Shown here: positions 1-4,752 of the stretch, in pieces
How positions within the stretch are numbered: the first letter of the stretch is position 1
How the letters are laid out: each line of letters opens with the position of its first letter
NCBI GenBank assembly: GCA_027371655.1
Contig: DAHXMR010000080.1
Location: 1 to 11,713 of the forward strand
Origin: Microcaldota archaeon
Lineage (GTDB): Archaea > Micrarchaeota > Micrarchaeia > Norongarragalinales > CAINOH01
Direction: 5' to 3'
DNA: 11,713 nt
Notes under the pieces: generated by a model
Told to the model about the DNA's origin: nothing
The model's database searches: none
Seen by the model: the letters and a program-made list of their open reading frames with translations, nothing else
Position numbers and translations under genes: made by a program

Positions 1-27
1 AAAATATTCGGATAATACGTGGTGCTG

Positions 28-186
28 ATGGACTACACGCCACAAGGGCTGTTTGACGCGTTTATTCAACCTGGCATCCAAAGTACGGTTCAGGTTGTGC
101 TAAGTGTAGTGATTCTAGCTTCCGTCGGGCTAGTAGTTTATCTTGGGTATAATTGGTGGTGTAATCGGAACAGCCCACAAATGTGA
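28..186 (+). CDS. Small single-span membrane protein, unknown function
   Basis: This is a 52-codon open frame from ATG 28 to TGA 184-186. A GGTG motif lies 3 nt before the ATG and is a plausible archaeal Shine-Dalgarno. The product starts with a short polar segment (MDYTPQGLFDAFIQPG), followed by a hydrophobic stretch at about residues 22-41 (VQVVLSVVILASVGLVVYLG) and a short tail with WW, Cys and Arg. It is therefore predicted to be a single-span membrane protein. It converges on the minus-strand gene ending at 206, with only 19 nt between them. Codons are richer in T at the third position than in the minus-strand genes. No family is recognised. The frame is short and could be fortuitous, but a clean TM profile behind a ribosome-binding motif favours a real gene. 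Confidence 0.45.
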   Translation: MDYTPQGLFDAFIQPGIQSTVQVVLSVVILASVGLVVYLGYNWWCNRNSPQM

Positions 187-205
187 TGTTTTGGGGATAA
201 GCGAC

Positions 206-682
206 TTATAGAAAGCCTATGTGCACTTTCCTTCCTGGCTCGCCTTGCGCGTTTTTCGCGCCGCGGAGTATGAACCTGAGTTTTTGCCGTTCAGTGGGGG
301 TAAACTCGTTGGATTTGCCCATTTTTTCCAAGTCCGCAAGCGTCGCCTCGTGCGTTGCGACAACGGACCGCGTGGTAAGCTGGAGTTCCTCGTCGGTGAA
401 TTCGCCCCCTTTCCCGGCGCTTACCCCCGGAATGGCTTCCAGGCGGCCGATGAGCCTGCGTTCCTCTTCGCGGTTTGCCCTCGCCTTGGAATCCACGTAT
501 TCGTGAAGCAGGTGCTTGAACACGATGTGCGGCGCGACGCCCTCGTTTTCGGGAATCCTCGCGTAAACGGAGTTGGTTATTACGCGCTTGGAATCCGCCG
601 CGGAAAGGGCGCGGCTGCCGCCCATTACGCCGACGATTTTTTTGAAACGTTCGGCCGGTTCCATGTGCGAAGCGGGTTTCAT
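206..682 (-). CDS. Unrecognised cytoplasmic protein (158 aa)
   Basis: The gene starts at ATG 682 and stops at TAA 206-208. The upstream neighbour stops at 689, so the gap is only 6 nt, and a GTGAT element in that junction can pair with the 16S tail. The two genes are thus likely co-transcribed. An internal Met at residue 7 is possible but has no ribosome-binding motif. The product is charged and lacks signal peptide, membrane segments and cysteines. A predicted mostly helical body includes the acidic/basic run SKARANREEERRLIGRLE (about residues 65-82) and a basic C-terminal third (TERQKLRFILRGAKNAQGE). I do not recognise a family or catalytic motif. G/C-ending codon use matches the other minus-strand genes, supporting a native chromosomal gene. 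Confidence 0.75.
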   Translation of the reverse strand: MKPASHMEPAERFKKIVGVMGGSRALSAADSKRVITNSVYARIPENEGVAPHIVFKHLLHEYVDSKARANREEERRLIGRLEAIPGVSAGKGGEFTDEELQLTTRSVVATHEATLADLEKMGKSNEFTPTERQKLRFILRGAKNAQGEPGRKVHIGFL

Positions 683-688
683 GAAAAA

Positions 689-1186
689 TCACTGGTGGGG
701 GATTTCGCCCAAGAGAATTTCGCCGCGTCCGGCCCTTCCGGTTTTCGGTTGCCGCAGCACCCTGGTTTCCCGCCTTATGGCTTCCCGAAGGTCGTAGACG
801 CCTTTCAAAGACGCCAAGTGGGGGATTGTGTCGAGCTTTTTCAATTCGAACGGCTTGCCCTCGTGGCTGACTTCGATCTCGTGCACGAAATTGCCGCCCC
901 CGAAGGGCGTTTTCTCCACGCGCACTTCCAGGCCCGGGATTTCATTGAGCCTTGCCTTGAGCAGCATCATGCGCGTCAAGAGCGGCCGGTCCCGTTTTTC
1001 CTCTTCGTGCAGCGAAAATTTCAAGTTGTGCTTGAGCACGAGCTTGTAGTTCTCGCCTTCGGGCTTGAGGAAAATCCTCGTCCGCCCGTGGTTCCACGGC
1101 ACCATGCTCGCGTCGAAAGCATGTTTTATGCGGTCGAACCGTTCTTCAATACCGATGCCTTTCGCGGGCGTTTTGCGGCGTTCCAA
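689..1186 (-). CDS. Unrecognised cytoplasmic protein (165 aa), TTG start
   Basis: The frame is open from the previous gene's stop, but the only well-placed initiator is TTG 1184-1186. A GGTG Shine-Dalgarno (1195-1198) precedes it by 8 nt, and a TATA-like TTTAAAAG (1222-1229) lies further upstream. The first in-frame ATG, about 27 residues in, would cut into what looks like a continuous domain (IEERFDRIKHAFDAS). The product is soluble and basic, with no Cys, signal peptide or membrane segment. Alternating strands such as TRIFLKPEGENYKLVLKHNL and a turn PFGGGNFVHEIEVSHEGKPF suggest an alpha/beta fold. It lies 6 nt upstream of the 158-aa gene, so the two probably form an operon. No known family is recognised and no function is assigned. 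Confidence 0.75.
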   Translation of the reverse strand: MERRKTPAKGIGIEERFDRIKHAFDASMVPWNHGRTRIFLKPEGENYKLVLKHNLKFSLHEEEKRDRPLLTRMMLLKARLNEIPGLEVRVEKTPFGGGNFVHEIEVSHEGKPFELKKLDTIPHLASLKGVYDLREAIRRETRVLRQPKTGRAGRGEILLGEIPHQ

Positions 1187-1221
1187 GGGTTTAGCACCGA
1201 AAGTGATTGTGCGTGTTCGCG

Positions 1222-1229
1222 CTTTTAAA
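1222..1229 (-). promoter_or_regulatory. Candidate TATA box for the 1186->206 gene pair
   Basis: On the minus strand this reads TTTAAAAG, a good archaeal TATA match. A start site about 25 nt downstream would fall near 1200, just before the GGTG motif (1195-1198) and the TTG start at 1186. This gives a short-leader transcript consistent with archaeal promoters. It is based on sequence and spacing only. Confidence 0.4.
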
Positions 1230-1258
1230 CGAATTGCGGACCGGGCGTTGCGGGCGCG

Positions 1259-1264
1259 AAAAAA
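1259..1264 (-). terminator. T-tract terminator after the CDF gene
   Basis: On the minus strand a T6 run follows 3 nt after the TAA stop of the cation exporter. Short U-tracts immediately after a stop codon are the usual archaeal termination signal. It separates the exporter from the downstream pair, which has its own candidate promoter. Confidence 0.4.
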
Positions 1265-1267
1265 GAA

Positions 1268-2173
1268 TTAGTGCCTCATCCTGCACACTACGGCCTTGCC
1301 GCACTTGTAGCCCGGCGTCTCGAATTGCAGGGTGACGTGGGAAATGCCGAATTTTTCCCGAAGGAGGCATGTGATGTCCTCGGAGATGCACGCGGTCCGG
1401 CTCACCTTGGAGTCCTCAACGTTTACGTGCGCCGCAACGAAGACGAGCTCCGAGCACACGCTCCACACGTGCAGGTCGTGCAAACCCCCGACGCCCTTCA
1501 CGGACAGTATGGAGTTTTCAACGTCCTCTATTTTCATCCCCCACGGCACGGTTTCAAACAGGATTGAAACCGCGGAGCGCAGCACAAATACCGCGCTTGC
1601 GAAAATGACCGTGGCAATCATTATGCTCACCGCCGCGTCCACCCAGAACAGGCCGGTCGCCCAAATGATCACCGAGGAAACCACGACGCCGACCGACGAG
1701 AGCGTGTCGCTTGCCGCGTGCCAGAACGCCGCCTGAACGTTGACGTTCTTGTGGCCGTGCAGCTTGTACGCCACCCAAACGTTCGCGGCAAGGCCGACCA
1801 TCGAAATCACGAAAACCTCGCCCGCCTGCACCTCCGGCGGGGTTTGCAGGCGCTGGAACGCGCCCGCAATCAGGAACATGGAAATGGCAAGCAAAAGCAC
1901 GCCGTTGAAAAACGCGGCGAACACCTCCGCGCGGTGGTAGCCGAAAGTCCTGCGCGAAGGCGCGGGCTTGCCGGAAAGCCAAAGCGCAAGCGCCGCCACG
2001 CCCAAAGAAATGCAGTCTGAAAAAACGTGGCCCGCATCCCCCAAAAGCGCCAGGCTGTTGCTCCACGCGCCGCCTATGGCCTCGGCGAAGAAAACAAGCA
2101 CGGTCAGGCCCAAGGCAAGCAAAAGCATTTGCAAGTCGCGGTCCTGCGACTCGTGGTTCCCCGAATTTTCCAT
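1268..2173 (-). CDS. CDF-family cation efflux transporter (CzcD/ZitB-like)
   Basis: This 301-aa protein is a cation diffusion facilitator, expected to export a divalent metal such as Zn2+ in exchange for protons across the cytoplasmic membrane. The transport-site residues are visible: H49 and D53 in TM2 (LLGDAGHVFSD) and H152 and D156 in TM5 (WHAASDTLSSVG). The conserved loop motif RRTFGYHRAEV lies at about residues 74-84. Six hydrophobic segments fill residues 15-210. They are followed by the cytoplasmic regulatory domain, with the family signature HDLHVWSV. There is no long His-rich loop, only HGHKN at 139-143. The C-terminus adds a Cys/His-containing tail (YKCGKAVVCRMRH) that could touch metal. 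It starts at ATG 2173 with only a weak GGTAG upstream. It lies downstream of ferritin and SOD genes on the same strand, suggesting a metal/oxidative-stress theme, although a hairpin-rich gap separates them. The exact metal cannot be told from sequence. Confidence 0.93.
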   Translation of the reverse strand: MENSGNHESQDRDLQMLLLALGLTVLVFFAEAIGGAWSNSLALLGDAGHVFSDCISLGVAALALWLSGKPAPSRRTFGYHRAEVFAAFFNGVLLLAISMFLIAGAFQRLQTPPEVQAGEVFVISMVGLAANVWVAYKLHGHKNVNVQAAFWHAASDTLSSVGVVVSSVIIWATGLFWVDAAVSIMIATVIFASAVFVLRSAVSILFETVPWGMKIEDVENSILSVKGVGGLHDLHVWSVCSELVFVAAHVNVEDSKVSRTACISEDITCLLREKFGISHVTLQFETPGYKCGKAVVCRMRH

Positions 2174-2222
2174 AATTTTCTACCAATCAGCCGCGGTGTT
2201 TTCCGGTTTCAAGATTTTCGAA

Positions 2223-2276
2223 GAACCCAACGGAATCCCGCGTGGCCATACTTGGGTGCGGCATTCCGTTCGGTTC
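2223..2276. repeat. Imperfect inverted repeat, 19-nt arms
   Basis: The left arm (2223-2241, GAACCCAACGGAATCCCGC) pairs with the right arm (2258-2276, GCGGCATTCCGTTCGGTTC) at 17 of 19 positions. The two mismatches are C/C and the loop is 16 nt. It lies in the gap between the SOD stop and the CDF start. It could be an RNA hairpin in the transcript or a protein-binding site. No protein-coding explanation was found. Confidence 0.8.
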
Positions 2277-2280
2277 AATA

Positions 2281-2299
2281 CTTCGAACGCGGTTCGAAG
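2281..2299. repeat. Perfect 8-3-8 palindrome
   Basis: The sequence is CTTCGAAC-GCG-GTTCGAAG, with eight perfectly complementary bases on each side of a 3-nt spacer. It is the middle of three consecutive inverted repeats between the SOD and CDF genes. A dyad of this size fits either a dimeric regulator's operator or a tight RNA hairpin. Confidence 0.8.
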
Positions 2300-2301
2300 A
2301 T

Positions 2302-2320
2302 TTGTGCGCTGCGCGCACAA
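2302..2320. repeat. Perfect 8-3-8 palindrome beside the SOD stop codon
   Basis: The sequence is TTGTGCGC-TGC-GCGCACAA, again eight perfect base pairs around a 3-nt spacer. It begins 4 nt after the SOD stop codon on the minus strand, so in RNA it would form a stable GC-rich 3'-UTR hairpin. It has the same 19-bp geometry as the palindrome at 2281-2299 but an unrelated sequence. Confidence 0.8.
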
Positions 2321-2324
2321 TCGT

Positions 2325-2927
2325 TCATTTGTGCTTTTCCGTTTCAAGCTTTTCGAACTTAGCGCTTGCCGCCTTCCAATCCAAATTCGCCATGAACGCA
2401 TCCGCGTACTTTTTGCGGCCAGTGGCAAAATCCAAAAAATACGCGTGCTCGTACACGTCCAGCACGATCAACGGAGTGCACCCCCACGCGCCGTGCGTGT
2501 GGTAATCGCAGGAATAATTGCGCAGCCTCCGGTCGTCCCAGTTGTAGGCCAGCACAACCCAGCCGCGCGAACACAAGCCCGAAGCCTTGAAGTCCTCGGC
2601 CCACTTGTCCACCGAGCCGAAGTCCTCCGCTATTGCGGCCGCGAGGCCGCCCACCGGAACGCCGTCGCCGCCAAGGGATGAAAAGTATTCCTCGTGCAGT
2701 TTTATCGCGTTCGCGGCAAAAGCCCCCTCGAGCTTGAGCTCCCGCAAATCGCTGTAAGTCGCGTTCGCCAGCGTGCGGTCAACCGACTCGAGCTTCAACT
2801 CTATTTCGTTGAGCTTTTTCACATAACCCTGGTACAGGACGTTGTAGTGCTCGGAAATCTGCTTTTCCGAAATCCCGTTCAACTTCGCGAACGGAAGCGG
2901 CTTCGCAACATGGGCTCCGGCATCCAT
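2325..2927 (-). CDS. Fe/Mn-family superoxide dismutase
   Basis: This 200-aa protein is a Fe/Mn superoxide dismutase, converting superoxide to hydrogen peroxide and oxygen in the cytoplasm. All four metal ligands are present: H27 (SEHYNVLYQGYVKKLN), H78 (IKLHEEYF), and D157 and H161 in the signature DVYEHAY. The gateway Tyr is in the YQGYV segment. Where many family members have Gln contacting the metal-bound solvent, this protein has DYHTHGAWG (H143 or H145), so it belongs to a His-type variant. An in-frame TTG at 2957 would overlap the ferritin gene. I prefer ATG 2927, 16 nt after the ferritin stop and preceded by a GGGGGGAAG purine tract, which also gives the normal family length. It is co-directional with and adjacent to the ferritin-like gene, likely one operon. 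Metal preference is not predictable here. Confidence 0.95.
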   Translation of the reverse strand: MDAGAHVAKPLPFAKLNGISEKQISEHYNVLYQGYVKKLNEIELKLESVDRTLANATYSDLRELKLEGAFAANAIKLHEEYFSSLGGDGVPVGGLAAAIAEDFGSVDKWAEDFKASGLCSRGWVVLAYNWDDRRLRNYSCDYHTHGAWGCTPLIVLDVYEHAYFLDFATGRKKYADAFMANLDWKAASAKFEKLETEKHK

Positions 2928-2943
2928 TTTTTTCTTCCCCCCT

Positions 2944-3372
2944 TCAAAGTTCCCCAAGCAGGAGCTTGAGCTCCTCGGCGTGCCTCATCTCGTCCTGCAA
3001 AATGTGGCGCACCTCGTGCTCGAGAAGGAACTCTTCCCCGGGGATTTGCGCGTGAATCGCGCGGTAAGTGTCGATTGCCTCAAGCTCGAACTTCAAATTC
3101 AGGCGCAGCACCTTTTCGATGTCCGATTCCATGTAAGTTTTCGCGACCTCCATCGTGGGATTTTCCCCCAGTCCGTCGGCGATGCGCTCGCGCAGCATTC
3201 CCGCGTGCTTCTCCTCGTCCTTCGCAATCTCGTTAAGCCGCGCGATTATGGGCTCCGCGTTGATCCCCTGGATTACCGAGGCGTGTGTGAGGTACTGCAA
3301 GTCGGCCTGGTGCTCCATGGCAAGCGCCTTGTTCAACAAAGCCGCCATCTTCTTCTTGTCGAAAGAAGCCAT
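2944..3372 (-). CDS. Bacterioferritin-type ferritin-like diiron protein
   Basis: This 142-aa four-helix-bundle protein probably oxidises and stores iron. The ferroxidase ligands have bacterioferritin spacing: E20 (MEHQADLQYL), E53 and H56 (DEEKH), E96 (KFELEAIDTYR), E128 and H131 (DEMRH). In classical bacterioferritin the residue after the second ligand Glu is the haem-binding Met. Here it is E54, so haem binding of the usual kind is unlikely. ATG 3372 is chosen because a strong GGAGGT Shine-Dalgarno lies 9 nt upstream. An upstream TTG at 3390 would place that motif inside the gene. The stop at 2944-2946 is followed 16 nt later by the SOD gene. The pairing of iron sequestration with superoxide removal suggests an oxidative-stress operon. 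Related rubrerythrin-like or DPS-like proteins are less likely given the ligand spacing. Confidence 0.9.
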   Translation of the reverse strand: MASFDKKKMAALLNKALAMEHQADLQYLTHASVIQGINAEPIIARLNEIAKDEEKHAGMLRERIADGLGENPTMEVAKTYMESDIEKVLRLNLKFELEAIDTYRAIHAQIPGEEFLLEHEVRHILQDEMRHAEELKLLLGEL

Positions 3373-3412
3373 TTCAAACCAACCTCCCAAAAAGCTATCC
3401 GCTAATCGAACT

Positions 3413-3456
3413 ATTGCAAACCGCTAAAGTTTTCCGACAATCTCGCGGTTTGCAAT
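3413..3456. repeat. Perfect inverted repeat upstream of ferritin (12-bp arms)
   Basis: ATTGCAAACCGC (3413-3424) and GCGGTTTGCAAT (3445-3456) are perfect reverse complements separated by 20 nt. It lies about 40 nt upstream of the ferritin start and immediately next to a second inverted repeat. It could be an operator or 5'-UTR hairpin of the ferritin-SOD transcript. Confidence 0.85.
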
Positions 3457-3457
3457 T

Positions 3458-3499
3458 TATCAAACCAAGGAAACTTCGGATAACTTTCTTGGTTTGATA
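3458..3499. repeat. Near-perfect inverted repeat with 15-bp stem
   Basis: TATCAAACCAAGGAAA (3458-3473) pairs with TTTCTTGGTTTGATA (3485-3499) over 15 bp with one bulged G and an 11-nt loop. It shares the CAAACC...GGTTTG core with the neighbouring repeat 3413-3456. It abuts an A7 run that forms a T-tract on the minus strand. A 3'-end hairpin of the upstream mini-gene or a regulatory element for ferritin are both possible. Confidence 0.85.
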
Positions 3500-3500
3500 T

Positions 3501-3507
3501 AAAAAAA
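3501..3507 (-). terminator. T7 tract downstream of the Cys4 mini-gene
   Basis: On the minus strand this is a T7 run 34 nt after the stop of the mini-gene at 3542-3607, followed at once by the strong hairpin 3458-3499. It is a plausible archaeal terminator. Because it reads TTTTTTTATATC it could also serve as a TATA element for the ferritin operon. Confidence 0.35.
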
Positions 3508-3541
3508 GAAACGCCCCCATCAAAACATTTTGCAGCCGCGT

Positions 3542-3607
3542 TTAACCGCAGCAACAGCACGACTTCTTCTTGGCCGCCTTCTTCGCAGCCTTCGCTTTTC
3601 CAGGCAT
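3542..3607 (-). CDS. 21-aa Lys/Ala-rich mini-protein ending in four cysteines
   Basis: A 21-codon frame runs from ATG 3607 to TAA 3542-3544. It starts MPGKAKAAKKAAKKKS and ends in four consecutive cysteines and a glycine. Seven of 21 residues are Lys and six are Ala. A strong archaeal Shine-Dalgarno, AGGTGG (3615-3620), sits 7 nt before the ATG. The gene follows the Usp-like gene by 48 nt on the same strand and precedes the hairpin/ferritin region. The Lys/Ala part resembles histone-tail or nucleic-acid-binding tails, and a CCCC end could bind a metal or be redox-active. Both functions are inferences. No family is recognised, but codon structure, ribosome-binding site and residue patterning make chance unlikely. 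Confidence 0.65.
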   Translation of the reverse strand: MPGKAKAAKKAAKKKSCCCCG

Positions 3608-3655
3608 AAAACTACCACCTGCAAAAACCTATGCGCCGCCCGTTTTTATTCCTTA

Positions 3656-3940
3656 TCAAAAACTGTTGACAATCTCCGCGTTCTCCCGCTGCGAGCAGGC
3701 GGACGCGACCTCGCGGGCATTGCCCCACTCGAACGCGATTTCGCAGGGCACGCCCCGCGCCGAAAGCGCCGCCTTCAAAGCCTGCGCGCGGTTGCGCAAT
3801 CCTTCAAGCCCGCTTTCCACGCCGCCCGCAATCGCGCCCCTGTCGGCGACCACCAGGATTATCACGCCCTCCGGCGAGCCGAAAGCATCCAACGCCGAGG
3901 CGTCCTGCAGCGCATCGCGCAAAACAAAAATGCCCTTCAT
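3656..3940 (-). CDS. Short Usp-like (universal stress protein-like) protein
   Basis: This 94-aa product looks like a shortened universal-stress-protein/HUP fold. It has a hydrophobic strand (EGVIILVVADRG, about residues 24-35) and an amphipathic helix (LRNRAQALKAALSARG, 48-63). These lead into the typical VPCEIAFEWGNAREVASACS segment (64-83), which matches the Usp 'G-x-p...I...A' pattern, and the protein ends at AEIV. The glycine-rich ATP-binding loop normally after that strand is absent, so nucleotide binding is unlikely. I use ATG 3940. A TTG at 4009 would add a Cys/Phe-rich stretch encoded by a T-rich intergenic segment that looks like a terminator. It is co-directional with the AbrB-like regulator (74 nt upstream) and the Cys4 mini-gene. 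Family assignment is moderate. Confidence 0.65.
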   Translation of the reverse strand: MKGIFVLRDALQDASALDAFGSPEGVIILVVADRGAIAGGVESGLEGLRNRAQALKAALSARGVPCEIAFEWGNAREVASACSQRENAEIVNSF

Positions 3941-3943
3941 TTC

Positions 3944-3968
3944 AAAAACCGCAAAAACAAGCAAAAAA
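3944..3968 (-). terminator. T-rich terminator region after the AbrB-like gene
   Basis: On the minus strand, three T-tracts (T6, T5, T5) follow 45-70 nt after the stop of the regulator gene and lie directly before ATG 3940. Repeated U-tracts are typical archaeal transcription stops. The same bases would otherwise encode an unlikely N-terminal extension of the Usp-like protein. Confidence 0.4.
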
Positions 3969-4013
3969 CAACAGGCAAAACTGCAGAGCGAACAAAAGGT
4001 TTTTGGCAAAAAT

Positions 4014-4652
4014 TCATTTTATAAGCGAAAAAACCCCGCGCTTCTTCTCGATCAGGTCGCCGTCCTCCTTCATGAGCTGCACCACGGCGTTCACCGCCTC
4101 CGAGGGCGCCCGCGTTTCCACCGCAAGCTCGGCAAGCGTTGCCGCCTTCTGCGAAAGCGCCTTGGAAACCTTGGCCGAAATCGAATCCCGAAGCGCCGAG
4201 GAAACAACGTAAAACTTCTTGTCGAAGCCCCGCACGCCCGCCAATTTGCCCCCCTTTATCTCGGCTTCGAACACGCCGGAAACGCGCTTGGCCTCCATCT
4301 CGTTCTCGAACACCGCAAAACCCTCCTTTTCAATCTTCCACTCGGGGCTGCCGAACGCGAACTCCCGCTTTACCGCAGGCTTCGCCGCAGCGCCCCCCGC
4401 AGCGGGCGCCGCGCTTTGCGCGGCTTGGGAAGCAAGCTGCCCCTGCGGCAATCTCGGAAGGTTGCGGCTCGCAATCGCGGACAACGCCTCGCGCACCTCG
4501 CGCGTTCCCACAAGTTTCCTTGAAACAAGCACGAAAGCCCCGGGCTCGATTTCGAAAAACTCGTACTCGTCCCCGTCGCGCACGTTGCTTGACTTGCGCA
4601 AAGGCTCGGGCAAAACGATTGCCAAAGAATCCCCGTGCTTGAAAAAACGCAT
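4014..4652 (-). CDS. AbrB/MazE-like plus winged-helix-like regulator
   Basis: This 212-aa protein begins with a swapped-hairpin AbrB/MazE-type DNA-binding domain (about residues 1-46). The motif KHGDSLAIVLPEPLRK...GDEYEFFEIEPG corresponds to the family's 'GNSLAV.IPK.L...GDE.E' pattern. An Ala/Gly/Pro linker (about 76-95) follows. A middle domain of roughly 60 residues (EWKIEKEGFAVFENEMEAKR onward) then leads to a C-terminal helical segment, LAELAVETRAPSEAVNAVVQ...DGDLIEKKRGVFSL. That segment has the helix-turn-helix plus wing layout of a winged helix. It is probably a cytoplasmic transcription regulator. Start at ATG 4652. A TATA-like TTTTTATTTT about 30 nt upstream suggests a short or absent leader. 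It is divergent from the large surface-protein operon at 4753, with a 100-nt shared upstream region, so it may regulate it. The target is unknown. Confidence 0.8.
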   Translation of the reverse strand: MRFFKHGDSLAIVLPEPLRKSSNVRDGDEYEFFEIEPGAFVLVSRKLVGTREVREALSAIASRNLPRLPQGQLASQAAQSAAPAAGGAAAKPAVKREFAFGSPEWKIEKEGFAVFENEMEAKRVSGVFEAEIKGGKLAGVRGFDKKFYVVSSALRDSISAKVSKALSQKAATLAELAVETRAPSEAVNAVVQLMKEDGDLIEKKRGVFSLIK

Positions 4653-4720
4653 TTTGGATTACCGCAAGAATAAGCGCCGCAACAAAATAAAAAACAGCGT
4701 GCGCGCGTGGCGAAAACCGC

Positions 4721-4728
4721 ATTTAAAT
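4721..4728 (+). promoter_or_regulatory. TATA box for the surface-protein operon (leaderless)
   Basis: ATTTAAAT is centred about 28 nt upstream of ATG 4753, the spacing expected between an archaeal TATA box and a start site at or near the initiator codon. No Shine-Dalgarno precedes the ATG, consistent with a leaderless mRNA. The element is palindromic, so it could also drive the divergent regulator gene with a longer leader. Confidence 0.55.
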
Positions 4729-4752
4729 CCTTGTTTTTTCGTAAGATACTTC

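Noticed and set aside
219..1228. Long plus-strand frames over 219-1228
   Set aside because: They lie antisense to two minus-strand genes that have ribosome-binding motifs and ordinary protein composition. The plus products are rich in Phe/Arg/His without domain structure, as expected for GC-rich shadow frames.
2928..2957. Ten-residue N-terminal extension of the SOD from TTG 2957
   Set aside because: It would overlap the ferritin gene, and the extension is encoded by the purine tract that serves as the ribosome-binding site of ATG 2927.
3413..3499. CRISPR array or insertion-sequence ends
   Set aside because: There are only two non-identical dyads, no regularly spaced direct repeats, no transposase frame and no target-site duplication.
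4219..4752. 178-codon N-terminal extension of the 684-aa surface protein
   Set aside because: It is antisense to the AbrB-like regulator and has low-complexity content. ATG 4753 fits the TATA spacing and places the TM segment near the N-terminus.
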